The notes beneath the pieces were generated by a model. It saw nothing but the letters and a program-made list of their open reading frames with translations, was not told where the DNA came from and did not search any database. From contig CAJNOJ010000247.1 in the NCBI GenBank assembly GCA_905250025.1, positions 89,158 through 153,157 of the forward strand: DNA of 64,000 bases, in the 5' to 3' direction. The DNA comes from Adineta ricciae (lineage: Eukaryota > Rotifera > Eurotatoria > Adinetida > Adinetidae). Numbering within the stretch: the first letter of the stretch is position 1; each line of letters starts with the position of its first letter. Positions 23,121 through 35,287 of this stretch are shown here, one piece after another. Both the position numbers and the translations under genes were made by a program.

Positions 23121-23433
23121 CATGGGCGGCGCATGCTTAATCTTTTAGGGAAGGCAATAAAATTTTTTACCAATAGTGAGTATAGGTTTTCGATTTTCAA
23201 AAATGCACACAATAGATTTATTTTCGAAATTCATAAATAGTTCATTCATTTTCAGAATACTTCTTTTCCTATCCTCTTTTTTCGAAATAAATTGGGTAAC
23301 AAGTGTGATATACTCTTTAAAAAACTATCAAAAGATGCGAATATTAGGAGAGGCAATAACTTTTTATTGCCTCCCCAGATTTTCCATAGGGGAGGTAATT
23401 GCCTCCTCTCGCCTCTATGGCGCGCCGCCAATG
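23121..23433. mobile_element. hAT-like MITE of 313 bp
   Basis: The left end is CATGGGCGGCGCATGC. The right end, reversed, is CATTGGCGGCGCGCCA; the first 12 bases match at 11 positions. Both ends are flanked by the same 8 bp, CACACTAG (23113-23120 and 23434-23441). The 8-bp duplication and CA-initial ends are typical of hAT transposons. Inside are further inverted motifs (AGGCAATAA near 23151, TTATTGCCTCC near 23366) but no transposase. It is therefore a non-autonomous element. Confidence 0.75.
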
Positions 23434-23441
23434 CACACTAG

Positions 23442-23706
23442 AATCAATAGGATGCAAACGTCTTTTTAGGAATCAGACCAATTAGCCATTTGTCAGTGAA
23501 TAATTCTCCAGCACTAACTATGTTCACTGAAAAATGCATCGCTCAACGGTTAGTCAGACGGCCAACCATTGACCTGTATCATCTATTTTTCTATTTTCAT
23601 ATTATGCGCATGGAAATTTTCATAAATGCTTTACTAAGTCACTCATAGACGGACGGTATACAGCAGACTACTTGAAAAGTTTGAACATTCGCCTGTGTCT
23701 TCCAGC
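23442..23706. other. Right end of C3, no gene
   Basis: Non-coding by eye. It does not match the 3' flank of the membrane/propeller gene seen at 9061-9147, so the join to C4 hides missing sequence. Confidence 0.5.
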
Positions 23707-23707
23707 N
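23707..23707. other. Assembly join C3/C4
   Basis: Right of the n the last exon of the membrane/propeller gene starts in mid-repeat (GDFNGDN). Copy B shows 22 more codons and a stop (9148-9216). The left flank does not encode them. Confidence 0.85.
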
Positions 23708-26700
23708 TATTGTCACCATTGAAATCGCCCGTGATTAATCCAAAGGGTGAGCCAGGACTTCCGATTGAAAATATCAATGGCGATGAGAACACGCTTTCAC
23801 CAATACCAAACCGAAGATCCAATTGATTTTTATAATTAAGAACCACTGCAAGATCTGCATAGCCATCATTGTTAAAATCCACAGGAACTAATGAATTGGG
23901 TGCACTATATGCTCCGGTTGAATATGCGGTGTGTTGCGCAAAAGTACCATTTTTCTGAATAAAAAGATTTACGATATCAGAATCCCCTAATGCAATGGCT
24001 AAATCCGGTTGATTATCACTGTTAAAATCAGCTACAGCGAGTGACTTTTCGCTATTATAGGCGTTTGCCATTGTAATTGTCTGTAGTCGAAAATATCCGT
24101 AACCATTGTTAATTAAGATGTGCAGACGATTGTCGAACGTGCTAACGGTGGCGAGATCGAGATAATTATCGTTATTCAAATCAGCGACTACAAATGAGTC
24201 TTCATACGATACATCGTTAGAATAGAGGAATGATATACCGCTGAAAAATCCATTACCAAAATTAGACAATATACCCAGAAAGGCCCCATTAACAACAATG
24301 TCTAAATAAGTATCGCCATTGAAGTCAGCAACTGCAATTAAGGTTGGTTGATATATGGATGCAACTGAAATTGTCTGTTGTATCTGAAATATTCCCTCAC
24401 CATTGCCAATCAAAATGATGATTGTACTAGAAGAATAAGCGGCAACAGCGAGATCTATTTGGTAATCGCTGTTAAAATCGCCACAGGCAATAGAAACAAT
24501 GTAATAACTTGTGTCGATAATATGTATCGATGAGATTGAAAATGTTTCATCATTGTTATTCAGAAATACGCTGAGATTGCCCGAATAAGCATCAACAAGA
24601 GCAATATCTAAATAACTATCACCATTAAAATCTCCCGTAGTAATAGCATTGTGCGTTGAATTCGAGTTGGATGTGTACAGAGTTGATTGTTGAAATGTTA
24701 ATTTGCAGGATGATTCTAACAAGAATGTAGAGCGAGGTTATCACAATGCTGATGCCGTATAACACTAACCTGTTGAAGATGTTGTCGTCATCAATACTGT
24801 TGTACTGGTCGTTGTCTCCGCAATAGTTGTCAGTAAAACTTTAGTACAAATACAAATATTCAGAATATTTAAAATGAATTCGAGAAGAAACGATTGAATA
24901 CCTGACGGTATTGTGTGAGCTGCATTTATACGTTTATTCAAATAGATAGAAACAATTACCAATGCTGCTATTGAACCCATGAACAGAATTAATCCAAGAA
25001 TGATATAACGACACATTACCGATGTGAATTGTCTCCTACAAGCAAACATCATTGAAAGATATGAGAAATATAAATAGACTGTACGGTGATGTTGAAGTTG
25101 AAGAAACTCCGTTTGGATCGAGATTGTGTACATGATTCTCTCCCAGTGTCGATTGAGGGATCACATCGACAGCGTTTTTCTGTTTTCGAGAATATCTATA
25201 GAGTTGATGGGAGAGAATGATTATTTTTGGACATAACCATTGTAAAGCCAGTGTTAAACCACCGATATAGCCGATTAAAACAGTGACAGTATAAAGCCAG
25301 TCGAATCTCTGTCGATATGTATATGAACAAGAACTAGGTGAACATTGTTGAAAATATACAGAATAGTTTATGGATGTTATCCACTTCTCTATGAAGACAT
25401 TTGTGACTAAATCTAGAACAGTTGAATCCATTGAATATTGGCTATTGTTTGTGGAGAGGATTGAGATTTTAACCGTGCTATCGCTATTATTTGTATACTG
25501 CAGAATAAGATCCAGACATGATGAATTATAGAAGCATTCCAGGGTTGACGACAGAAACGCTTCACTAGGCGTACAGCCTATTTTCAAACCTTTGATTGGT
25601 ACGATTTTCAATGAATCCGGTGCAACGAATCCAGCTTGAACAGTACAGTTCATGTGCAATGCACAGGAACATTCATCAGCATAGACTATTGATTGAGTAA
25701 TGGCTGGAGAATAAGATTCATTCACCCAAGGATCAATATACTCAAAATTTGTTCCATAAGATGATATAATAGCATTGCCGTAATTGACTGCCCGAAGAAG
25801 GGACAGACGAGTTACAAAGGAATTGGGAGCGTTTAATTGACTACTGTTGACAAGCGTATGGATGGATGTGTCAAGTATACTTGCTGGTATGAGTTGATCG
25901 GTTAGAAAAAATGATTCAAGAAACTGAGTGATATAGCTATTCACGGATTGCATTGCCTCAGAACACAATCCTGATAGAAGTTGCAAATGCGAGGATAGAA
26001 AACGACGATAATCTCGAGTGTCATAGACGAATAAATCTGGAGCCAAACTTGACGTAATGTTCATGTACCATCCCTCGGAAACGAAGAGACTCGAGCATAT
26101 CTAAAACAGATACATTGCGTGGTATAAACCAAAATGATAATAATCTAGTCTCTTACTGGATGAAAAATAGGTTGAATTTGAACGAAGTTATTGTATTTCG
26201 ATGCGACTGACGAGCAACGGCATTGCAGAGTATCACCGTGTTCGAGTAGAAGACTTTTGTAGACATCGATATCTGGTCTATCAATTGTTATTTTTATTGT
26301 TCGTAATTGCAGAACATAGTAAAATGCCAAGACGCCAGAAGTGACGATCAGCAGAACGATGTAAAGTCTCGTTGATAATTGCCCAAAATACCTCGCTTTT
26401 CTGTCAGTGATACGTCCACCAAAAATTCGTCTTGGGAAAAAATTTAGATTTATCAACGTAGATCCTATCAGTCTAATTAGTCTAGCTGTGATCGTTTTCA
26501 CTTGACTGAACAGTTTCGGTGAATCTATATGATAGGGAATACTCAACGGTTCATCTGTTATGGCGAATATGGATATGCAAACATTGATTACCTCGAGATG
26601 TTAGCTGTCTTTGTGACGTGTTTGATGGTTGTTTGCTCTTCAACAAATTGATGATCAACCTGATTAGTGATGGCGTAACTAATCGTAGAATAACAATAAT

Positions 26701-29631
26701 ACCGCCGATTGTTGCTAGCATTCTTATCATTATGTCGATTAAGCTACTCCTACGCACTTCTTGAGAGTAAATGCATCTGCTTGGTGCACATTCCTTATAA
26801 TAATCTTCGAATGAAAATGTTGGGTTCCACTCTTCGATCATTAATTCTTTGATTATCAGTGAAAGTGAGGTATTGGGAGGAAATCGACTGGATGTTGAAT
26901 TATATATAAGAAGACTAGCATCGATATACCGAAGACCTACGTTAATGACGTCCACTGTGGCGTTTATGTACTTGTACAGAATAGACACGCACGAATGAGA
27001 ATAGTAACATTCTAGCGTTGACAGCAGTACAGAATTCAAAGTAAAGCAACTAGTGATCATTCCTACAGCTTCAGAAAAGCCCGGAACATTGTATAGAGTA
27101 GTTGTATTTATAGGATCACGAACTGGAGTTTGGCAGCGAGGATCTGTAGCGCAGATACACACTACTTGCTGCGTTTCGATGTTCCTTGGACCAGTAAAGT
27201 TGAATCCAAGCTAAATCAAAGATATTTAATTCAACCGTAACTCTCATCATGCCACTATACCTTGGAAATTTCTCTGTGATTGCTTTCATCGTGCGTTGCC
27301 AAATCGACTAGATCAGCATTGTTACCCATTGTGTAAGGTTGATCAGCTTGTGTGAACAGCTGAATAATCCTGAGAAGAAGATAAAAGTCATCACCGAACG
27401 ACTGAGTGTATTCGTGCACAATTATATCTAATTGAGTATTAAAAATATCTTCACTGGTGACATTCAGTGTGACGAAGGTTTGAATACCAAATCGATGAAC
27501 AGCATCTGTGACAGTTTTATTTGCCAGTTGGCATAAAGTTGACAGCAAACGGAAATGTTGACCTGTGAAACCATTCCAAGCGAAGAGACGGTATCCAAAA
27601 TAGAGTACATTAGTAGTATATGACAATAATGGAATCCACGTCTCACTAACAAAATCGCTTGTACACAACGAATGAAGTCTTGGCGCCCAAGCGACGAATG
27701 TTTGATATGGTACAACAGTGTTTGAACAAGAGCATTTCAGGGAATTGGAATGTGATTGTTGTAGTCTTCTGTATTCTCTTAACAAAGGTTTCAATACAGG
27801 TATATCTACTATCTGTACATCGATAGATGTGTGTACCAGAAGCACACACACGGCACCTTGAATGAGATACAGTGATATAACTATGAGTAAAACCAACAAG
27901 ATATAGATAATCATACTCGCAAGTAAAATCAAGTAAATCCGCGTGATCATGCGCTGTAGTTTGACATCTCCTTCGGTTCGTCTACTGATTGATTTAAACA
28001 AGTTGAGTCGTCCTAACTTGTCCATGCATTTCTTTATAGCCATCAATTGATTTTCTAGAAATAGAGTTCGTTTGAATTTAGAGTATATTCTTTTCTTATA
28101 TAGTTTTCGAGGATTACTTAGATTGCGATTGTGATTGGTCGAACTGAGCTTGAGCTTTAGCAAAAGGAAAACTAAGTAAGGTGTGATTGAGCGAAGCAAA
28201 ATGGTGACACCTCCATAGAGGGCAAGTAAGAGAGTACCAGTGTATAAAACATTCATGTGGCTGATAATCGAATACGTACATGTTTTTGGAGCGCATGAAG
28301 TAAAGTATACAGTATAGTTGATCACAGATGACCAATTTGCTACGAATAATTCAGATAAAATATCTCCGACAGGTATCTGTTTCCGTGTTGAAGATGGCAG
28401 ACCATCAGACCAAGAAATATTTGTCTAAATCATGACGAGAATTGATTTTTTAAACAATTATTCAAATACTCATACCTGATTAAGATTTGGAAAATAACTG
28501 GGAAAGTTTTTCAGACAGCTGACGCTATATAGGCATTCAAGTGTACTGACAAGTAAACCATCAAGTGGAGTACATCCAGCAAAGAATCCATCTACTGTTG
28601 CATTAGTACTTGGACTGAAAGAGGGTGGATTGATTGGCCATGTAGAATGTTTTATTGCACTCTCATATTGTGGTAATGAATAAAAACCGGCCGGTACTGT
28701 TGATCTTACTAGATCGCACGTTTGACCGATATTGTTGGCTGTGCGACTGCTATTTTCGTTGAATGCACGGGTAGATGATGGTACTATGCGAGAAACTTGC
28801 CCATTGATTTTACTCACTGAAATATAGGCATTTGTATTAAGAGCAGAAACGACAAAGTTTGATTGTGTTGTTATTTGTAAGAGACTAACGATAATACCTT
28901 TTTGAAGGAAAATACTGTTTTTAATTAGATCAATAGTGGCCACTATTTGAAACTGAACTTGGTCTTCTGGAAACAGTTCAGAAGTCACAAATTGTTCATT
29001 TTCCACGTCAACGAGAGATTGAAAAACTGTTTCTTGAGAGATGGAACAAAATGCAGCGAGAAGTTCAAACTACAATAGAAATTTACGCTCATTTATTCTC
29101 AAGCGCATTGTCTTACTTGAGATTTCGCAGTTGTTCGAAAATCCATCACTAGCAATGAGCTGGCATAGGACAGATAAAGCGCTTGAATCCACTCTTTGCT
29201 CACATAAGTACTCGAACACACCGGGTGAAAGGAGATCATGTGTGATACAAATTTTCCATACGGCATAGCAATAGTTGAACATGGGCATGACAGTGTATCG
29301 GCATGATCGCGATAGAGCTCATTGAAAAACACTGGTGTTATGTCTGAAACGCTGATCGATTGATTTTGTGGACTAACGACGGCAACAAACGTTAGGATGT
29401 ACAGGGTAACTAAACTTTCATATACAAATGAATCATTTTATGAATGCTAAACTTACTGATAAGAAGAGGAATATATAATCGAGTAGAATATAGTTGATGT
29501 TTCAGAGTAACTGCGGGATCGACTGGTTCGTCACTGTCATCATTATCGTTATAATCATCTTCGTCAGGTAAGAAGATATTGTAATCATAGACATGCTCAA
29601 GTAACCAAATGAATAAATTCTTGATATTCAT
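23708..29631 (-). CDS. Large three-module membrane protein with FG-GAP propeller, copy A
   Basis: Ten exons join in frame: 29631-29457, 29409-29117, 29069-28476, 28424-27261, 27210-26592, 26524-26157, 26100-25085, 25035-24902, 24838-24770, 24715-23708, with GT-AG introns of 47-67 bp. They give 1,813 codons; copy B adds the last 22. An acidic cytoplasmic N terminus (DEDDYNDNDDSDE) is followed by seven hydrophobic segments near residues 52-70, 412-442, 515-538, 904-930, 1000-1022, 1345-1372 and 1417-1442. Three ectodomains lie between TM1-2, 3-4 and 5-6. Each begins with LxCxCS...FVS..W, has a middle LxSTLEC.Y..SC and ends Y..C[AS]P..C.Y before a glycine-bearing TM. A Thr-rich linker leads to seven FG-GAP repeats. 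The topology recalls repeated two-TM channel subunits. The start is the first ATG of exon 1; an upstream exon is possible. Confidence 0.8.
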
Positions 29632-30551
29632 TTCGAAAAACTTGTAGAAAATCGTAGTAGCAATCACGAATTCTTCCCAAAATGGTTATGATAAAGATGA
29701 CTTTGCATCCAAAGGAACACGTCTAAATCGTTTCGTTGTCTCTTCGTATATACGCCGAAAAGAAACTGAGGAGTGACAAATAAAAAGTCAGTGAGTAGTC
29801 AGCATCTTATACAATGTGCATTTTGCGAGTTCTATAAGAGAAATTCATGACAATCAAACCTTGAAAATAGTGAGTATGTGATATGAAACGTATATAAGAT
29901 CTCGTTTCCTTGATTTGTTTGCCTGTTGGAGAGAGGAAGAAGTCTAACCGTTAATTTAAGAAAACTTATTATTTCAATTTGCACTCATCTGTTGGAGAGG
30001 AAAATTTTGAAAAACAATGATTTCGCAAGAATTGAATCACTTTAATACAGCGTTCCAGTGAGGAAAGTAATACGTCATCTTATACTCTGTGACCTCAACT
30101 TTTCTGTTTTCGACTCCATTTCTATTCATTTTTCATCAAAAAGTTAACGAAAGTCTTGATCATGATCGTTTATAACTTGTAATTTTGATAAAATCTCAAA
30201 AAGTCATTGACAAGCTTTCTTCATAAACAGTAGTTAGACAATTACTAACTGTCTTGACGTGCTGTCATAAATTCGTGGTAAAATAAAGTAGGAAAGGAAT
30301 TTTGTTAGACAATTTTTGTTGCTAAACATCCGTCCTATAATAGTTGAAAAGAAATCTGAATAGATTAGAAAGTATTCATTTGCTACCATGGACTAGAATT
30401 TCGTAAATGAACTGCGAGAAGTGTTTTCTTTATTCAAAATATTTCTTTTTCTTTCTTTAACATTACATGATCCGAAAAATAATCGTTTGGAGAAGTTTTA
30501 TTATTTGAATAAAATAAAACACAAAATGAGCTCTGAAACAGCACTCTAAAG
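29632..30551. other. Upstream region of membrane/propeller gene
   Basis: No gene is recognised. It is strongly conserved with 41150-42072 in copy B. It separates the 5' end of the membrane/propeller gene from the stop codon of the PARP exon. Confidence 0.55.
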
Positions 30552-32055
30552 TCAAATGTTGCCCGAAGCGAGTTCCTGCAAAAACTCTGGAGTGAGATCG
30601 ACAAGTCCACAATCATTTAGATCACGAGAAATGCCATTGTAATTTGTAGTATCGGGATACCGATACGAGCCTAAACATTCAGGACCATTGTAAGATAAGA
30701 TATATTCGACCGGACAGATATAATAATCGCGACTAAAATTAGCAGTTTCATGTTTAAACATGGTTATCAACGCAGGAATAGATGCGTCAGAACTAGTGCC
30801 CAGCCGAAATCGTGTGTACTTTTCTTTGCTGAAGGCAATCCCACGATTTAGCTTTACTATTATTGTACACCTTACAGCAGTTCCATTGTGCATTTGAGAT
30901 TGTGAATCTCCATTATAAGTGTGGCAAGCAAAGCTTTGAGTGGCATAATAAGTTGCCTCTCCCCACGTACAGAGTCCTTTCAAAATCCGTGCAAAATAAT
31001 TTGACAGAGACTTGCATTGACCATTTCGACAATTGGATGAAGTTCCATGCCATCCGATACATTCTTGCGTCGCATATTTCGGATTTGACCGAACGAATTG
31101 TTGGTATCTTGATTCTAAGGATGCATGGTGGATTTTATAAATTTCTTCTACTCGTATTTTTTGTCGATACTCGTTTAGCCAACCGTTTATAAACTCTCTT
31201 TCTACCGTTCCAAATTCTGCACTTGTTCTTGACAGCAGTTGTGTCAATAGAGTATCTTAAATGAGATATTTAACGATAAAAAATAAGATCTTTAAAGATT
31301 ATCGTGAACACACTCAAACTGCTTGAACAAAATGACTGTTCAGCTAGAAGATGTTTTAATTCAGCAAATGTTGGTCGATCTTTTGGCGATTTAGCCCACA
31401 TTTTACAAATAACTGACCAGCAATCATCACTACAGTTAGATGGCTTTGGCGATATTTCACCATTTAGAACACGTCGAACAACTTCACCATCATTACTTAT
31501 TTTCGGCCAGGGGATTATACCTCGATTATAAGCCTCCTACATCAAGATTCCCATTGAATAAACATCCGATTTCTCTGTGTAATCATCAGATGTTACATTT
31601 TTTGAAAGTATTTCTGGTGCAACAAAACGTACAGAAAACATTGAGAGTTGTTTTTGCCGCACCGAGTGCTAATGCATACAGTGAACTAGCTAAGAGCATA
31701 ATCGAATTGTTTTCATAGACAAGACCATATGTTCTAGCAATGTGTGCATGTCGACTCAGATCAACCCAAAAAGAAGCTTGTTTTCGTGCACCATCAATTT
31801 TCAAAAGAATGACATCTGGTCGACCTGCTCTTCGTTTAACGTCAAACATTAAGAGTATACTGGTACGTTTTGTTTTTCACTGAATTTTCGAATTGATCGA
31901 TCACTTTTTTCATCGCATGATTTGGATATAAGCGTTCTAATGATAACGGTTGATCAGTGAGTGGATTTCGCCCATTCTACAATTGCTTCTCTCTCATAGG
32001 TGTGGCCATCTTCGGCCACAACGGGGTCCCGGAATAATTCGAGAATAATTGGACA
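30552..32055 (-). pseudogene. U-box/tyrosine-kinase-like/PARP fusion, copy A, decayed
   Basis: 5' to 3': a U-box ([27 protein letters not shown], 32055 on) with a 14-base deletion; kinase pieces (VKRRAGRP, LKIDGARKQASFWVDLSRH, RTYGLVYENNSIMLL; then KSDVYSMGILM, PSNCSDDCWSVICKMWAKSPKDRPTFAELKHLL). The exon ends at 31314. A 58-bp GT-AG intron in phase leads to 31255-30552, a PARP catalytic domain with ESRYQQF and the GWHGTS histidine motif. TAG replaces TGG after GILM (EAYNRG). About 147 bp present in copy B, coding for NVVAQPVYIVVYSV, is deleted from the PARP end. The family would couple ubiquitin ligation, phosphorylation and ADP-ribosylation. This copy cannot make the full protein. Confidence 0.65.
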
Positions 32056-32998
32056 CTACAGTGAATCGTGACTCATGTTTGTTTTTAGTTTTTGTTCTTA
32101 CGCGACTTCGATCGTCGATGGGAAACAAAATGAAAAAAACTTAAGACATATTTCGACGACTTGAGTGGCAATTAGCTGTAAAATAACACCAATCTGTACC
32201 TTTCTCACTGATGTCGTATGCCGACGAATAAACAGAATTTGTACTGTGAAGTGCGAGAGTATGGGCGAACGTTCTCGAACTAGAAATCGATTAACACTAG
32301 TGAATCCTTCTACAGGTTAGATTTAGACAAAACGTCTCAATATCCATCGATATGCCTAATCGATTCTACTCTTCACTATTGAACACACAGGAAACATACA
32401 GCGCTACCATTTGCGTATTTTTAACAGTCATTTCGATTTTTCCCTTATGTGTTATTTGTTATCGAAACAACTCGAGCAGAAATCATACATACTGAATTAT
32501 TCTTCTCGGCTTTCACGGAAAACGGCTTCTAGACGATATTAACAGTTACTAACGGGTGTCCATTTCGCTGAAATCGGTCGCATCATATAAAGAATGAAAA
32601 ATGTTTCATTTAACGGCTTCACTATGTGCGTGTAAATAGAAAAGAGTCGTTAAAAGATGTGTGAATCAAACCATCGAAAGTGTTATGTCAACAGGACTTT
32701 TCGTCGACGAAATCCTTTGATGACATATCCATATAAAAGGATAAGAGAAGACGCTGATCAGAATATTGACAGCGTATTCTTTTTTTACGCCTTTTTTCTG
32801 AGTAGCGACCTGTACACTTTGCACCTGGAGTCTCATCCAGCAGATTGCTCTTTTCAGAACAAAAAATAGTGCTTGATCATTGTTGTTTCATTCTCTTTCT
32901 GTTTGATGAAGACATGTGACAACATTCTGTTCACAGCTTATAAAAGTAAACTTTAACTGATTTTTGCATTTAGAAAACGAAAGACAAATACATATATC
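32056..32998. other. Divergent intergenic region before calpain
   Basis: Lies between the U-box end and the calpain start. No gene is seen. TATAAAAG at 32939-32946 is 60 bp before the calpain ATG and is conserved at 44777-44784. The TTTTTGCATTTAG|AAAACG just upstream of the ATG could be a 5'-UTR or trans-splice acceptor, as bdelloids use spliced leaders. Confidence 0.5.
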
Positions 32999-35247
32999 AT
33001 GGGTGTTACTGTTTCGAATGCTCGTCCTCACGAAGTTGGGTTCACTCGAATTAAAAATCAATGGTTTTGTTCGAAATGCTCTTCACTGAATTCTATCGCA
33101 AACTATCCAACGTGCCAAGTATGTCACCAAAGTGAAACAACGAATGACTTCTCTTCGAAAATTCGATTGAAACCATCTTGGTTGTGCAAGTTCTGTAAGC
33201 ATAAGAATGGAATGGATCGTCATCTATGTAAAAACTGCGGTAAGGCAAGCATGAGACCAATGTCCGTGTCGATTCATTATCGTCAACAGCAAGACGAATC
33301 AAATGCAGCGAAAACTTTTCAAAAAATCGTTGCTTATTGTCAGCAGGTGAAATGAAAACAAAATACAGATCTGAAAGACCATTCTGTTTCCTTTCATTTT
33401 GTTTTTAGAACAATGTTCGTTTCACAGACGAAGAATTTTCACCTTCGAATCGATCACTGGGCCCCGAGATGGTCCAAAGTGTCGCCAAATGGCTTCGAAT
33501 AAGTGACATAAGTCAGTCACGCACTGACACAAATTACTCGTGGCGAGTTTGTTCCTCTAATCCTCAATCCGTCGATATAGAACAAGGTCAATTAGGTGAT
33601 TGTTGGTTGTTAGCTGCATTGTCTCTAATAACAGAACGACCCGAAATGCTCCGACGCGTTCTTCTGACACAAACAATTAATTCACAAGGAACTTATCTTG
33701 TTCGCATTTGCCATAATGGCCTATGGAAGAACGTTCTGGTAGACGATTATTTTCCATGTACAGCTCGAAATCGTTTGGCGTTTAGTAGAGCACGAAAAGG
33801 CCAATTGTTTGTTCCATTGATTGAAAAAGCTTGTGCAAAAGTGTTTGGCTCATATGAAAGTCTACGTCGTGGATCGACCGCTGAGGGTCTTCAGTTGTTA
33901 ACCGGTGCACCATGTCATCAGGTTGACTTGAACCCATATAAGAAGAAACTTGATCCAAGTCTCGTCTGGGATCAACTTCTTTCCGCTTGTCAATCAAAGT
34001 AAAGTACTTGTAGGGAAATTTCAAAGAAGACTATTTTGCTTTTCTTTAGATTGTTAATTGGTGTTTCGACATGTCGAAACGACTTAAACATCGAAGAATA
34101 TCAAAGAATCGGGATCGAACCAAACCACGCATTTTCTCTCCTATTAGCAACCAAAGTGTCCAATTATCGTTATGTTCTTATTCGTGATCCACATGGAAAT
34201 ACGAAATATTCAGACAACTCTATAGTCAACTCCCAACTACAAGCGATATATGAAACAAACCATACGTTGGGTATTTTCTGGATTTCATTCGAGAAATTTC
34301 TTCATTATTTTGATTCCCTCACTATTTCAACATACCGTCCTGACTATTTCGACATTCGTGAGCCAGCTAAATTCACACGTTCATCCACGGAACCAGTTTC
34401 TGCTTATTACTTTCAAGTCACTCAGTAAGACTAAAACAAAAACGGACTTTTTCTTGCAAACTAAATATTCTCTGTAGAACTTCAAAGATCGATATCAGTT
34501 TGATTCATCACCGAGAAGATCGTCAGCAATCAGCTGATCATACACAGTCGTTTGTCTTGTGTGATGTTGAATATGAATCAAAACGGCTTGGCCGAAATAA
34601 AATTCTCCTCGAATCGCAGCGTGGTGGATTTTTACATTGGTCGGGAACATTAAAACCATCTGTCTATGTTTTAATTCCATTTTCCATCAGCTTCTGGCGG
34701 CATGCATCAGATGATAATCAACGTCCAAATCGGAATTTCACTTTAGTCATTCATTCCAATACTGAACTCAGTGGACATTTGGTTAAGGAACCGGCAACAT
34801 TCCTCGCAGACTGTTTAATTCGCGCAACAATGAAATACTGTGGTCAACCAGAAAAGGTACCATTTGTCTCTGACTACTTTTTCAATTTTCTTCGTTTGTT
34901 TCTAGAAAGGAAATGCGGTTTTCTATGAGACATCGCAGTCGATCAATACAACCCTTATCGTTGCAGAAAATCTCTCCACGGATGAGAATCTAAACGTGGT
35001 TATCGACATAAATCAAGCGAAAAATCTTCGTCATTCACGTTCATGGTTTCTTACAAACGATTATCTTCCTCCATCACATCGACAATTGCTTTGCATTATG
35101 GAATGGACAAATAAACAAGGAGAGACGAGTCAAATCAAATATACTCGTACACAAGGATTTACGAGCGAATGCTACATGTCCAAACCCTTCGTGGACATTC
35201 AAAACAATGATTTACATTCACCTCGATCGTTTATTCTTTCGAAATAA
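32999..35247 (+). CDS. Calpain-15/SOL-type cysteine protease, copy A
   Basis: Exons 32999-33346, 33409-33998, 34050-34424, 34478-34856 and 34906-35247 give 677 residues. Two RanBP2-type zinc fingers come first (WFCSKC...CQVC; WLCKFCKHKN...CKNC), as in the small-optic-lobes/calpain-15 group. The protease core follows: GQLGDCWLLAA with Cys181, and NHAFSLL with His339. Where calpains have the Asn of RNPWG, this protein has RDPHG (Asp359). The C-terminal SOL-type region contains YLPPSHRQLLCIMEW. Calpain-15 cleaves unknown intracellular substrates. The Asn-to-Asp change, present in both copies, may weaken catalysis. The last exon continues identically in C6 (49324-49571). Confidence 0.85.
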
Positions 35248-35286
35248 CTGTTTGATTCAACTGTGCAATCCATTGTATAATTTCGT

Positions 35287-35287
35287 N
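35287..35287. other. Assembly join C4/C5
   Basis: The left flank (35000-35286) is identical over 287 bp to 49324-49610. The right flank (35288-35469) is identical over 182 bp to 9275-9456. Neither flank truly continues into the other. Confidence 0.95.

Noticed and set aside
23643..23720. C-terminal extension of the propeller frame beyond the n at 23707
   Set aside because: Copy B shows a different, well-conserved C terminus (9148-9216). The extension is read from an unrelated contig end.
24765..25133. Separate small membrane-protein gene starting at 25133
   Set aside because: An acceptor (TTGTAG|GAGAC) and matching phase show that this is exon 8 onward of the large membrane/propeller gene.
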